64,000 nt of DNA from Roseomonas mucosa ATCC BAA-692 (GTDB lineage: Bacteria; Pseudomonadota; Alphaproteobacteria; Acetobacterales; Acetobacteraceae). A model generated the notes under the pieces. That model worked only from the letters and a program-made list of their open reading frames with translations, did not search any database and had not been told where the DNA came from. A program made the translations under genes and the position numbers. The stretch spans positions 364,593 through 428,592 of the forward strand of contig NZ_JHWD01000001.1 of NCBI RefSeq assembly GCF_000622225.1. Reading direction: 5' to 3'. This document shows positions 1 to 8,490 of this stretch, in pieces (positions within the stretch are counted from its first letter, which is position 1; every line of letters starts with the position of its first letter).

Positions 1-555
1 CGTGTCGGGCAGCAGGCTCAGCATGTCCTCGGTGGTGCGGACCACGACGGGGATGATGATGATGGCCAGCGCCACCACGCCCGCCCAGCCGGAGAAGCCG
101 CCGAAGGGCAGCACCAGGAGCTGGTAGACGAAGAGGCCGATCAGGATCGAGGGGGCGGAAAGCAGCACGTCCGAGACGAAGCGCACGGCGCCGCCGAGCT
201 TCGACCCGCGGGCGTATTCCGCGAGGTAGGTGCCGACCAGCATGCCGATCGGCGTGCCCACTAGCGTGGCGAGGAACACCTGGATCAGGCTGCCCACGAT
301 CGGGTTCAGCAGCCCGCCGCCGCTGCCGGGCGGGCGGGTCACCGTGACCAGCGTCTGCAGCGACAGCCCGTGCATGCCGCGCAGCAGCAGGGTGAGCAGG
401 ATGGAGGCGAGGAAGAACAGGCCCAGCAGCGTGGCGGCGATGCAGAAGGCGCGGATCAGCAGGTCCTTGCGGTGCCGGCTGCGGCCCAGCGCGCGGGCCA
501 CGGCGGGGTCCTTGCGCGGGCCGATATGCCCCGGGCGGGAGGTGGTGGCGCTCAT
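1..555 (-). CDS. pstA: phosphate ABC transporter permease PstA (3' end off the window)
   Basis: Inner-membrane permease subunit of the high-affinity phosphate importer PstSCAB. The 185 visible codons start at ATG 555, four bases after the pstC stop, so the two are one translational unit. Visible protein has a charged cytosolic N-terminus, a first TM helix (about residues 33-57, LIRAFCIAATLLGLFFLAS), a periplasmic stretch with GSGGGLLNPIVGSL and the permease core around GTPIGMLVGTYLAEYARG. The PstA family is usually about 280 residues, so roughly a third of the C-terminus lies left of the window, presumably followed by pstB and phoU (inference). Confidence 0.95.
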   Translation of the reverse strand, partial: MSATTSRPGHIGPRKDPAVARALGRSRHRKDLLIRAFCIAATLLGLFFLASILLTLLLRGMHGLSLQTLVTVTRPPGSGGGLLNPIVGSLIQVFLATLVGTPIGMLVGTYLAEYARGSKLGGAVRFVSDVLLSAPSILIGLFVYQLLVLPFGGFSGWAGVVALAIIIIPVVVRTTEDMLSLLPDT

Positions 556-559
556 CGGT

Positions 560-1561
560 TCAGCCCTTCAGCCGGGGCCGCAGCAGCCAGCGCGAGACGG
601 CCAGCACCGCGAAGGAGATGACGAAGAGGACGAAGCCCAGCGCCAGCAGCGCGGAAAGCTTCAGGCTGCCCATCCCGGCCTCGCCGAATTCCAGCGCGAC
701 CAGCGAGGCGATGGTGTTGCCCGGGCCGAAGAGCGAGGCGGAGATGCGGTTGGCGTTGCCGATCACGAAGGTGACGGCCATGGTCTCGCCCAGGGCGCGG
801 CCCAGGCCCAGCATGATGCCGCCCACCACGGAGGTACGGGTATAGGGCAGCACCACGCCGCGCATCACCTCCCAGGTCGTGGCGCCGAGGCCATAGGCGC
901 TTTCCTTGAAGACCGGCGGCACCTGCTCGAACACGTCGCGCATCGTGGCGGCGACGAAGGGCAGGATCATGATCGCCAGGATCAGCGCCGCGGTGAACAG
1001 GCCGGTGCCGAAGGGCGCGCCGGAGAAGAGCGCGCCGATGACCGGCACCTCGCCCAGCGTGTCGATGATCGGCGGCTGGATGGTGGTGGCCATGAAGGGC
1101 ACGATCACGAAGAAGCCCCACATGCCGTAGATGATCGAGGGCACGGCGGCCAGCAGCTCCACCGCCACGCCGACCGGGCGGCGCATCCAGTCGGGCGCCA
1201 GCTCGGTGAGGAAGAAGGCGATGCCGAAGGCCGCCGGCACGGCCATGAGGATGGCCAGCAGCGCGGTCAGCAGCGTGCCGTAGATGGGCACGCCGCCGCC
1301 GAAGACCTCCTGCACCGGGTCCCAGTCCGTCGAGGCGACGAAGGCGAGGCCGAAGGCCCGGAAGGCCGGGAGGCCGCCCAGGAACAGCTCCACGATGATG
1401 GCGCCCAGCAGCAGCAGCACCAGGATGCCGGCCCCTTGGCAGAGGGCCGCGAAGATGGTGTCGCCGAAGCCGGTGGCGCGCCTCGTGGCGCGGCTGGGAC
1501 GGGGGGGGACCGGGTCGGCGCCGATGGCGGCGCCCGCGAGGTGCGAGGCGGTCTGGGACAA
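560..1561 (-). CDS. pstC: phosphate ABC transporter permease PstC
   Basis: Second permease of the PstSCAB phosphate importer. The 333 residues have six hydrophobic segments, the first at about residues 38-60 (LCQGAGILVLLLLGAIIVEL), and the inner-membrane permease loop around EVMRGVVLPYTRTSVVGG. The start is TTG at 1561. It is preceded by AGGAAGG at a good Shine-Dalgarno distance, and no better ATG lies upstream. Pairs with PstA to form the channel; PstS delivers phosphate. It lies 73 bp downstream of pstS, behind a strong hairpin. Confidence 0.95.
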   Translation of the reverse strand: MSQTASHLAGAAIGADPVPPRPSRATRRATGFGDTIFAALCQGAGILVLLLLGAIIVELFLGGLPAFRAFGLAFVASTDWDPVQEVFGGGVPIYGTLLTALLAILMAVPAAFGIAFFLTELAPDWMRRPVGVAVELLAAVPSIIYGMWGFFVIVPFMATTIQPPIIDTLGEVPVIGALFSGAPFGTGLFTAALILAIMILPFVAATMRDVFEQVPPVFKESAYGLGATTWEVMRGVVLPYTRTSVVGGIMLGLGRALGETMAVTFVIGNANRISASLFGPGNTIASLVALEFGEAGMGSLKLSALLALGFVLFVISFAVLAVSRWLLRPRLKG

Positions 1562-1588
1562 GGTCGGGCCTTCCTGGGGTCAGAAGTG

Positions 1589-1614
1589 CCGGAGGGGCCT
1601 CGCGGCCCCTCCGG
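1589..1614 (-). terminator. pstS-pstC intergenic hairpin (attenuator or mRNA stabiliser)
   Basis: Perfect inverted repeat: 11-bp arms CCGGAGGGGCC and GGCCCCTCCGG around a 4-base TCGC loop, lying between the pstS stop and the pstC start. No T-run follows on the minus strand, so partial termination or protection of the pstS mRNA 3' end is more likely than full termination. Such hairpins commonly give a binding protein higher expression than its permeases. Confidence 0.75.
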
Positions 1615-1634
1615 TCATGTTCCGGTTCCGGACC

Positions 1635-2678
1635 TTACCGGTTCCAGACGGGCTTGCCGTCCACGGTCACCTGCTTCCAGGTCTCGCGCACCTTGGCCTG
1701 CACGTTCTCCGGCAGGGGGATGTACTCGAGCTGGCGCGCCGCGTCGCCGCCATGGGTGAAGGCCCAGTCGAAGAAGCGCATCACCGCGCGGGAGCGGTCG
1801 GCGTTCTCCGGATTGGCCGGCAGCAGGATGAAGGTCGGCGAAACGATCGGCCAGGAACTGTCGCCCTTCTGGTCGATGATGCTGGCGGCCATGCCGGGGG
1901 CGGACCAGTCGGCATTCCCGGCGGCGGCGATGAAGCTCTCCATGGTCGGCTTCACGAACTTGCCGGCCTTGTTGCGGAGCTGCACGGTCGTCAGCTTGTT
2001 CTGGGTGGCATAGGCGTTCTCGACATAGCCGATGGCGCCGCGGGTGTTGCGCACCGTGCCGGCCACGCCCTCGTTGCCGCGCGCGCCGGCGCCGGCCGGC
2101 CACTTCACGGAGGTGGCGGCGCCGACCTTGCCCTGCCAGTCGGAGGAGACGGCGGAGAGGTAGGAGGTGAAGACGAAGGATGTGCCGGAGGCATCGGCGC
2201 GGTAGACCGGCGCGATGGCGACGTTGGGCAGGGTCACGCCCTGGTTCAGCTCGACCAGCTTCGGGTCGTTCCACTTGGTGATCTTGCCGGCATAGATGTC
2301 GGCCAGGATCTCGCCCGTCAGCTTCAGCTGGTCGATCTCGACGCCCGGCAGGTTCACGATGGGAACCACCGAGCCCATCACGGCCGGGAACTGCACCAGC
2401 TTGGCCTCGGTCAGCTGCTCGGGCTTCAGCGGGGCGTCGGAAGCGCCGAAATCCACCGTGCGGTTGCGGATCTGGTTGATGCCGGCGCCCGAACCCACGG
2501 ACTGGTAGTTCAGCTGGATGCCGACCGCCTTCGCACCCTCGCCCCAGCGCTGATAGACCGGGTTGGGGAAGGACGCGCCGGCACCGGTGATGTCGGCCGT
2601 CTGGGCCAGGGCGCCGTGCGGCACGGCGGCGGTCAGCAGCGCGAGGCCGGTGAGGAGAGCGAGGGAGCGTCTGTACAC
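1635..2678 (-). CDS. pstS: phosphate-binding periplasmic protein PstS
   Basis: Periplasmic phosphate receptor of the Pst importer, 347 residues. The signal peptide spans about residues 1-25 and ends ALAQT. The mature protein begins with the family pattern ITGAGASFPNPVYQRW. Ligand-loop signatures include SVGSGAGINQI, DFGASDAPLKP and, further on, YRADASGTSFVFTSYL. Length matches the family. The start is GTG at 2678 with CGGAGA upstream. It is the first gene of the operon, downstream of a Pho box. Confidence 0.96.
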   Translation of the reverse strand: MYRRSLALLTGLALLTAAVPHGALAQTADITGAGASFPNPVYQRWGEGAKAVGIQLNYQSVGSGAGINQIRNRTVDFGASDAPLKPEQLTEAKLVQFPAVMGSVVPIVNLPGVEIDQLKLTGEILADIYAGKITKWNDPKLVELNQGVTLPNVAIAPVYRADASGTSFVFTSYLSAVSSDWQGKVGAATSVKWPAGAGARGNEGVAGTVRNTRGAIGYVENAYATQNKLTTVQLRNKAGKFVKPTMESFIAAAGNADWSAPGMAASIIDQKGDSSWPIVSPTFILLPANPENADRSRAVMRFFDWAFTHGGDAARQLEYIPLPENVQAKVRETWKQVTVDGKPVWNR

Positions 2679-2779
2679 CGTGCGTGGTCTCCGGAGCGAT
2701 TTGTTATTGCCGGCAGGACATGTTCTCCCGCCGCCGGCTGCTCCCTAGTCCCCCAAGGCGTCGGACATGTTTCACTTTT

Positions 2780-2797
2780 ATGAAGGTTCGATGACAG
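2780..2797 (-). promoter_or_regulatory. Pho box (PhoB-binding site) upstream of pstS
   Basis: Read on the minus strand the site is CTGTCAT-CGAA-CCTTCAT: two 7-bp direct repeats separated by 4 bp, as in the PhoB consensus CTGTCAT-N4-CTGTCAT. The first repeat is perfect; the second matches 5 of 7. The centre is about 110 bp upstream of the pstS start. Predicts induction under phosphate starvation. Confidence 0.8.
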
Positions 2798-2849
2798 GCC
2801 GGCCGGCCGAAGGCACCTTTACCGACGGGAAAGGTATCGCCGGATAGGG

Positions 2850-3455
2850 TCAGCCGCCCGGGAAGCGCAGGCCCTGGAGCCGCACCTGCCCGCCCCCCCA
2901 GGAAAGGTCGAAGGCAATCCCGCCGGCATAGTTCAGGCGTGCTGCGGCGTAGCGGAGATGGCTGGTGCCGATGGGATCGCCGAGGGAGCGCAGCACGTGC
3001 TGGGACAGGAAGGGAGGCGAGCGGCGCAGTTGCAGCCAGGCGCCGACGGATTGCGGGTCGTTCCAGCCATCCGCCATCTCCTCCGCCATGTCCGAGAGCC
3101 AGTTCCGGGCCGTGGGCGAAAGGCCCTCCACATCGGTCCGGGAGGCGAACTCCCGCCGCAGGTTCCTCTGGAGGCTGGGCCGGTCGGCCATCTGCAACAG
3201 CGCGTCGCCATCCATGTGCCGCAGCCTCGCGGCGAAGTCCTGCGCCATCATCCAGGACGGCGCGACGAGCCCGGCGCCGAAGACCAGCAGCAGCGGGACC
3301 AGCAGCAGGAGCAGCAGGTGGCGCCTGTTCCGTCGGGTTGGCAGTGGCTTCCCGGTGGTGCCGGCCGGCAGGGCGCACGCCGCATGCAGGCGGTGGTCGT
3401 ATTCCGACCAGACGTCGTTCCAGTCGTCGTCTCTGTCCGGGCCATCGAACGGCAT
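2850..3455 (-). CDS. single-pass membrane protein, DUF2939-like
   Basis: 201 residues: an acidic N-terminus (DRDDDWNDVW), a basic patch TRRNRR, one TM helix at about residues 46-66 and an extracytoplasmic domain. The segment LRHMDGDALLQMADRPSLQ and the C-terminal strand-like VRLQGLRFPGG resemble DUF2939-type proteins, but that assignment is tentative. No enzyme motif is seen. It stands alone between the pst operon and the Mla-type operon, with an unusually AT-rich stretch upstream. Function unknown. Confidence 0.7.
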   Translation of the reverse strand: MPFDGPDRDDDWNDVWSEYDHRLHAACALPAGTTGKPLPTRRNRRHLLLLLLVPLLLVFGAGLVAPSWMMAQDFAARLRHMDGDALLQMADRPSLQRNLRREFASRTDVEGLSPTARNWLSDMAEEMADGWNDPQSVGAWLQLRRSPPFLSQHVLRSLGDPIGTSHLRYAAARLNYAGGIAFDLSWGGGQVRLQGLRFPGG

Positions 3456-3540
3456 TGGGGTGACCCCTGAAGCAACCGCCTCAACGCGCCATCCTGGCCG
3501 AAGGTTGACGGTTGTCTAGGTATTCGTGAACACCGCCATG

Positions 3541-3580
3541 CTTAGTTAACTGCAAGTTGTATTAATAGAAGATTACTACC
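3541..3580. other. AT-rich island in the intergenic region
   Basis: 28 of 40 bases are A or T, against a background of roughly 70% GC. The segment includes TTAGTTAACT and TATTAATAGAA. It lies between the lipoprotein gene's stop and the next gene on the minus strand, so it may hold that gene's promoter or a nucleoid-protein site. No convincing -35/-10 pair could be fixed. Confidence 0.5.
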
Positions 3581-4208
3581 TTAACGCGATCAAAATCTGT
3601 TGTTCCAGCTGCATGAAGGCCCCTGCCAGGGCAGCCACCATCGCCTGGGCCTGGGGTTCCGGCCGCAGCGGCCGTTCCGGCGGCAGGGGCGCGGTTCCGG
3701 AAACGGTGAACTGGCGTACGGCGCGGCGGTCGAGCGCGCCTTCCCGCAACAGCACCGCCGACAGGCTGGCCCGCGCCAGACCCTGGCCGAGATCGGCATG
3801 CAGGGCGGTCAGCTCCGTCTCCAGCACCAGATCACTGCTGGCCCGCGTGCCGGGCGCCAGTACCGCGGCGAAGAGGCCCGAGGCCACGAGCCAGCGGCGC
3901 AGCGCCTCGTCCATCGCCTCGGCGGGCGGCGCGACCCATTCGGCGTAGTACTCGACATGCACTGTGCCGTCCGGGTTGATGGAGCGCAGCATCCGCCCCT
4001 CCGTCCCCGGTGCCGCGCGCGCCAGGCGGACCAGGACCGTCTGCCCGCCGAAGCCGCGCAGGGGTGGCCCGGGCCGCACGGGGTCGAGCCGGAAGCGCAG
4101 CGGCTCCACATAGGGGCGGCTCTGCAGCGCGGAGCAGCCGGGCAGGGCCAGAAGCGCGGCCAGCACCGGCCGGCGCATCAACAGAGGGCGTCGGGTGGGA
4201 CCGTTCAT
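3576..4208 (-). CDS. ABC-type transport auxiliary lipoprotein (PqiC/LetC-like)
   Basis: 210-residue outer-membrane-type lipoprotein. The signal peptide has a lipobox LPGC with Cys at residue 25. The body matches the ABC_trans_aux fold seen in the auxiliary lipoproteins of MCE transporters, including FRLDPVRPG and YYAEWVAPPAEAMDEAL. Its ATG overlaps the stop of the MCE gene (ATGA), so it is the last gene of the lipid-transport operon. By family analogy it would link the periplasmic MCE protein to the outer membrane. Confidence 0.85.
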   Translation of the reverse strand: MNGPTRRPLLMRRPVLAALLALPGCSALQSRPYVEPLRFRLDPVRPGPPLRGFGGQTVLVRLARAAPGTEGRMLRSINPDGTVHVEYYAEWVAPPAEAMDEALRRWLVASGLFAAVLAPGTRASSDLVLETELTALHADLGQGLARASLSAVLLREGALDRRAVRQFTVSGTAPLPPERPLRPEPQAQAMVAALAGAFMQLEQQILIALR

Positions 4209-5248
4209 CGGTTGCGCTCCGTGGCCCAGGCGGGCGGTGGTGGCGGCGCGCCCAGGATCGCCTGGGAGGGCGCACGGCGCAGGGTCTCCGTCGTGTCGCG
4301 CAGGTTGGCGGCCACCGCCCCCAGGTCGCGCAGGATCGGCTGCAGGTCCGCGTTCACGTCGCTGGTCGTATGGCCTGCCGTGCGCGCCGTGCGCTCCAGC
4401 GCGCCGATCACCGCCGGCAGCCGTTGCATGGAGGCATTGAGCTGCGCCGCGGCGTCGCGGGTGGATCGCAGCGTCGCCTGCATCTCCGGCCCCGCCACGG
4501 TGCGGCGCAGATCCGCCACCGCGCCGCGGATGTCCTTCACCATGCCCTGGATATCCGTGCTGTCCAGCGTCTGGCGCAGGGTGCCGGCCATGGCCGAGAC
4601 ATCGGCCAGGGTCTTCGCCAGGTCGCCGCTGCTGGTCTGCCGGTGGACATCCGCCAGCACGCCGTCGAGGTTGTTCATGATGTCCTCCAGCGGCAGGCCC
4701 TGCAGGCGGCTCAGCAGGTTCTGCGCGGCATCCTGCACCTGCGCCACGGTGGAGGGGATGGAGGGGATCACCGGATGCGCCGGCGCCCAGGGCAGCTTCT
4801 CCACCGGGAAACGCTCGGGGTTCTCGAAGTCCATCTCGATATAGGAGCCGCCGGTCAGGCCGGCGCTCGACAGGCGGGTCCGCAGGCCGAAGCCGACCGC
4901 GCGCTCGGGACCGGTGCCCTCCGGCCCCAACCGGTTCTGTTCGATGGCGAAGCGCACCACGACGAGCTGGAAGGCCGCCTGGAAAGGCCGCCCTTCCGGG
5001 TTGCGGTAGACGGAGTTGACCAGGGTGATCTCGGTGACGCGGCCGAGCTGCACGCCGCGGTAGCGCACCGGGGCGCCGACATCGAGGCCCTGCACGCTTT
5101 CGCGGAAATAGGTCTCGAAGATCTCCGAATGGCGGTTGAGCCGGCCGGCGGTGAAGAACATCACGAAGCCGACTGCCAGCGCGATTCCCGCCAGGATCAG
5201 CAGCCCGACCCGCAGGTAGAGGCCGGAGCCCCGCCCGGGCGCGGCCAT
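4205..5248 (-). CDS. mlaD: MCE-family lipid transport protein MlaD
   Basis: 347 residues with an N-terminal TM anchor (about residues 11-32, LRVGLLILAGIALAVGFVMF). An MCE domain follows at about residues 40-115 (VQGLDVGAPVRYRGVQLGRV), then a long helical periplasmic tail with repeated ALERTARTAGHTTSDV-type heptads. Known role: a ring-forming substrate tunnel for phospholipids between the inner membrane and the periplasm. The start abuts the MlaF stop exactly; the stop overlaps the lipoprotein start. The tail is longer than in E. coli MlaD, closer to the PqiB/Mce type of extension. Confidence 0.9.
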   Translation of the reverse strand: MAAPGRGSGLYLRVGLLILAGIALAVGFVMFFTAGRLNRHSEIFETYFRESVQGLDVGAPVRYRGVQLGRVTEITLVNSVYRNPEGRPFQAAFQLVVVRFAIEQNRLGPEGTGPERAVGFGLRTRLSSAGLTGGSYIEMDFENPERFPVEKLPWAPAHPVIPSIPSTVAQVQDAAQNLLSRLQGLPLEDIMNNLDGVLADVHRQTSSGDLAKTLADVSAMAGTLRQTLDSTDIQGMVKDIRGAVADLRRTVAGPEMQATLRSTRDAAAQLNASMQRLPAVIGALERTARTAGHTTSDVNADLQPILRDLGAVAANLRDTTETLRRAPSQAILGAPPPPPAWATERNR

Positions 5249-6082
5249 CTACTCGGCCTCCCGGCGGAAGAAGTGGCGGACGGTGTCGTTGGGCGGGTCG
5301 GCGCGCAGGTCGCCGGGGCGTCCCTGCGCGATCACGCCCTTCGCGGCCTTGTCCAGCATGATGCAGCGGTCACCGATGTTCAGGATGGATTGCAGCTCGT
5401 GCGTCACGACCACGAAGGTCGTGCCGAGATCGCGGGCGAAGTCCTTGATGAGCTGGTCGAGCCCCGCGGAGGTGATCGGGTCGAGCCCCGCCGAGGGCTC
5501 GTCCAGGAAGAGCAGCGGCGGGTCGAGCGCCATGGCGCGCGCGATGCCGGCGCGCTTGGCCATGCCGCCCGAGATCTCGGCCGGCAGCCGGTTCGCCGCC
5601 TCGCTGAGCCCGACCAGGCCGAGCTTGGTGCGGGCGATCTCCGCCCGGCCCTCCGGCGGCAGATCGGTATGGGCCTCCAGCGGCAGCATCACGTTCTCCA
5701 GCAGGGTCATCGAGCCGAACAGGGCGCCCGACTGCCACATCACGCCGAGCCGGCTCAGCAGCGCCCGGCGCGCGGCGCCCTCGGTCGCCAGCATGTCCGT
5801 GCCCAGGATCTCGATCCGGCCGTCGCTCGGCGGCATCAGCCCGATCAGCAGCTTGAGCAGGGTGGACTTGCCACAGCCCGAGCCGCCCAGGATCACAAAG
5901 ACCTCGCCGCGCCGCACGTCGAAGCTCACGTCCCGGAACAGCAGGTTGCTGCCGAACTGCATGGCGACGTCCCGCGCCCGGACCACCGCCTCGCCGTCCC
6001 CGGCACCGCCCATGGCCTCCGGCGGCGGGTCCGCGCGGTCGCCCCGGTGGGATGGCGCGTCCCGCGCCGGCTGTTCCGCCAT
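5249..6082 (-). CDS. mlaF: lipid-transport ABC ATPase MlaF
   Basis: 277-residue ATP-binding subunit of the Mla-type phospholipid transporter. Walker A GGSGCGKST is at residues 66-74; the signature and Walker B are EISGGMAKRAGIARAMALD and LLFLDEPSAGLDP, typical of MlaF. The H-loop is VVTHELQSILN. A roughly 30-residue Pro/Asp-rich N-terminal extension precedes the domain. It is the cytosolic engine for the MlaE permease encoded just upstream. Confidence 0.95.
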   Translation of the reverse strand: MAEQPARDAPSHRGDRADPPPEAMGGAGDGEAVVRARDVAMQFGSNLLFRDVSFDVRRGEVFVILGGSGCGKSTLLKLLIGLMPPSDGRIEILGTDMLATEGAARRALLSRLGVMWQSGALFGSMTLLENVMLPLEAHTDLPPEGRAEIARTKLGLVGLSEAANRLPAEISGGMAKRAGIARAMALDPPLLFLDEPSAGLDPITSAGLDQLIKDFARDLGTTFVVVTHELQSILNIGDRCIMLDKAAKGVIAQGRPGDLRADPPNDTVRHFFRREAE

Positions 6083-6085
6083 CGC

Positions 6086-7183
6086 TCAGAACCCCAGGCG
6101 GTAGAAGAGGATGGCGAAGAGGCCGTCGAGCACCACGATGGCCACGATGCCGCCGACCACCGCTGCCGTGGCGGCATCGCCCACCGCGCGCGGCCCCCGC
6201 CCGGCCGTCAGCCCGGCGCGGCAGCCGATGCCGGCGATGACCAGGCCGAAGACCGCCGCCTTGAACAGCCCCTGCAGCAGGTCGCTCATCACCACGCCCT
6301 CGGCCACCTGGTTGACGGTGAAGACCAGCGGATAGCCCAGGCTGAGCATCACGCCGGTCATGCCGACCAGCCCCGACAGGTTCATCAGCAGGGTCATCAC
6401 CGGCATCACCACCAGGCCGGCAAGCAGGCGCGGCAGCACCAGCATCACCATCGGGTCGATGCCCATGATGCGGAGCGCGTCCACCTCCTCGTTCACCGTC
6501 ATGGTGCCGAGCTCGGCGGCATAGGCCGAGCCGGTGCGGCCAGCCAGGATCACCCCGGCCAGGAGCGGGCCGAGCTCGCGCAGCAGGGAGATCCCGACCA
6601 TGCGGGGGATAAAGGTCTCCGCGCCGAACTGGCGCAGCGGCGCGGCGGACTGAAAGGCCAGGATCAGGCCGATCAGCACGCCGAGCAGGATCACCAGGGG
6701 AAAGGAGCGCGTCCCCGCCTCGTCGAGATGGCGCATCGCCTCGGAGGCGCGCAGCTGCCGGCGGCGCCGGAAGGCATTCACCAGCGTGGCGGCGGCCTCG
6801 CCCAGGAAGGCGATGCGGACCAGCATCGCCCGCCACACGCCCACGCCCCAGGCCCCCAGCGCCGACACCAGCGGCAGGCGCGGCCCGTTCGGCCGGGGCT
6901 CCGGCTGCTCCCGCGCCACGCGCACCCGCTCCAGCACGGCGGCGACCGGGCGGCTCGCGCCCTCGAAGGTCTCGCAGGCCCCGGCGGCGCGCAGCAGCAG
7001 CGTGGCGCCGCCGGTATCGATCGTCTCGACACCCGACAGGTCCACGCGCCGCACCCCCTGGGCCTCGCCGGGCAGGCGGTCCCAGACCGGGGCCACCGTT
7101 GCCGTGGTCAGGTCGCCCGAGACCCGCAGCGTCTCGCCCTCTACCATGAAGGAGGGCGCTCCGGCTTCCGTCCCGCCCGCCAT
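6086..7183 (-). CDS. mlaE: MlaE permease with N-terminal STAS domain
   Basis: 365 residues starting at ATG 7183, which overlaps the amine oxidase stop (ATGA); a longer in-frame ORF upstream has no matching start signal. Residues about 1-90 are a STAS domain (VSGDLTTATVAPVWDRL, VDLSGVETIDTGGATLLL), equivalent to stand-alone MlaB. The rest is the MlaE permease with LRELGPLLAGVILAGRTGSAYAA-like helices. The STAS-MlaE fusion is common in alphaproteobacteria. Forms the membrane core with MlaF and MlaD. Confidence 0.93.
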   Translation of the reverse strand: MAGGTEAGAPSFMVEGETLRVSGDLTTATVAPVWDRLPGEAQGVRRVDLSGVETIDTGGATLLLRAAGACETFEGASRPVAAVLERVRVAREQPEPRPNGPRLPLVSALGAWGVGVWRAMLVRIAFLGEAAATLVNAFRRRRQLRASEAMRHLDEAGTRSFPLVILLGVLIGLILAFQSAAPLRQFGAETFIPRMVGISLLRELGPLLAGVILAGRTGSAYAAELGTMTVNEEVDALRIMGIDPMVMLVLPRLLAGLVVMPVMTLLMNLSGLVGMTGVMLSLGYPLVFTVNQVAEGVVMSDLLQGLFKAAVFGLVIAGIGCRAGLTAGRGPRAVGDAATAAVVGGIVAIVVLDGLFAILFYRLGF

Positions 7184-8490
7184 CAGCCGTTCCCCGGCGA
7201 CAGGGCCGTGGCGACCGCCGCGGCGGCGGCCTCGCCGGTTTCCCAGGCGCCGCCAACGGTGCCGGCGAGGTCCGGGTGGCAATGCTCACCGGCCAGGACG
7301 AGGCGTCCGTCCGCCAGCGGGGCGGAAAGGACGGCGCGCGCCCCGGCCGCGCCGGGCCGGGCATAGCTGTAGGCCCCGAGCGAGAAGGGGTCGCTGCCCC
7401 AGCGGCTGACCAGGGCCCGGTCCCAGTCGATCGCCCGCCGCGCCCTTGCGCCATAGAGCCGGACCAGCTCCTCCCGGGCATGGGCGACCTGCGCCGCTTG
7501 GCCCTCGCGCTCCAGCGCCCAGGCATGGTCGCCGCCGAGGAAGCCCTCCAGATGCGGCCGGCCGAAGGGCCAGGCCACGAAAGTCATGCGGGTCTCGCCT
7601 TCCACGACGCGCCGCTCGGCACCCGCGAAGGGCGGCAGGTCCAGCCGGTCCCCGCCGCTGGCCGGCAGGATGAACTTGGTCAGCAGCCCCAGCGGCAGGC
7701 CGTGCAGCGCCTCCTGATGCCCGGGCGGCAGGGGCGGGTCGAAGCGCAGCGCCCCGGCGGCCAGCAGGCTGGCGGGCAGGGTCACGATGGCCGCCCGCCC
7801 CTCCAGCACGCCACGCGGCCCCTCGGCCCGGATGCCGCCGCCGGACCAGCGCAGGCGCTCCACGGGCCAGCCGGTGAGGATCGGCAGGCCTCGCGCCAGG
7901 GTGGCCAGCAGCGTGCCGAAGCTAGGCTCCGGCAGGAGGTTGGGCGGCTCCAGCTGGTTCCGCAGGAAGTCCGCCACCCCCATGTCGCGCGGCTCGGCCG
8001 CGGCGATGGTCTGCCCTTCCCAGGCCGCGATGCTGGCATCCCAGGGGCCGCCACTCGGCGCCACGGCGGCCAGGGCAGGGTCCGGTTCCCGCGGAGCGGC
8101 CCGCACGGCCTCCATCCAGCGGTCATAGGCCGCGTCGAATTCCGCCTGTTCCGCCTCCGTCGCCCAGCGCCCGGCACCTGGGGCATCGCCGGGGCGGTCG
8201 AGGTAGAGGCGGTGGAGCCGCTGATCGTCATGGTTCAGCAGCGGGAAGCCCAGTTCCCGTGCCAGCGCGGCCAGCGGGTTCCGCGCGGCCGCGTGCAGCC
8301 AAGTGGCGCCGAGGTCCACCGGCCAGCCCAGGCTGTGATCGGTCAGCACCCGGCCGCCGGCCCGGTCCCGCGCCTCCAGCACGGTGCAAGCCAGTCCCCG
8401 GGCGAGGCAGGCGCGCGCCGCCGCGAGGCCGGCCGCGCCGGCACCGAGAATCAGCACATCGGGTTTGCTCGGACGGGGCATTACATACAT
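7183..8490 (-). CDS. flavin-containing amine oxidase (monoamine/polyamine oxidase type)
   Basis: 435 residues. N-terminal FAD Rossmann motif VLILGAGAAGLAAARACLAR, then the GG-doublet ARDRAGGRVLTDHS, and a C-terminal FAD motif LVLAGEHCHPDLAGTVGGA, as in amine oxidases. No signal peptide, so likely cytosolic. ATG at 8490 and a second ATG at 8481 (MPRPSKP) are both possible; the second gives the more usual length. The stop overlaps the mlaE start. Substrate cannot be told; the coupling to a lipid transporter suggests an envelope amine substrate (inference). Confidence 0.85.
   Translation of the reverse strand: MYVMPRPSKPDVLILGAGAAGLAAARACLARGLACTVLEARDRAGGRVLTDHSLGWPVDLGATWLHAAARNPLAALARELGFPLLNHDDQRLHRLYLDRPGDAPGAGRWATEAEQAEFDAAYDRWMEAVRAAPREPDPALAAVAPSGGPWDASIAAWEGQTIAAAEPRDMGVADFLRNQLEPPNLLPEPSFGTLLATLARGLPILTGWPVERLRWSGGGIRAEGPRGVLEGRAAIVTLPASLLAAGALRFDPPLPPGHQEALHGLPLGLLTKFILPASGGDRLDLPPFAGAERRVVEGETRMTFVAWPFGRPHLEGFLGGDHAWALEREGQAAQVAHAREELVRLYGARARRAIDWDRALVSRWGSDPFSLGAYSYARPGAAGARAVLSAPLADGRLVLAGEHCHPDLAGTVGGAWETGEAAAAAVATALSPGNG

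Noticed and set aside
4010..7366. 1118-codon plus-strand open frame
   Set aside because: Antisense to mlaD, mlaF and mlaE; no start signal and no domain.
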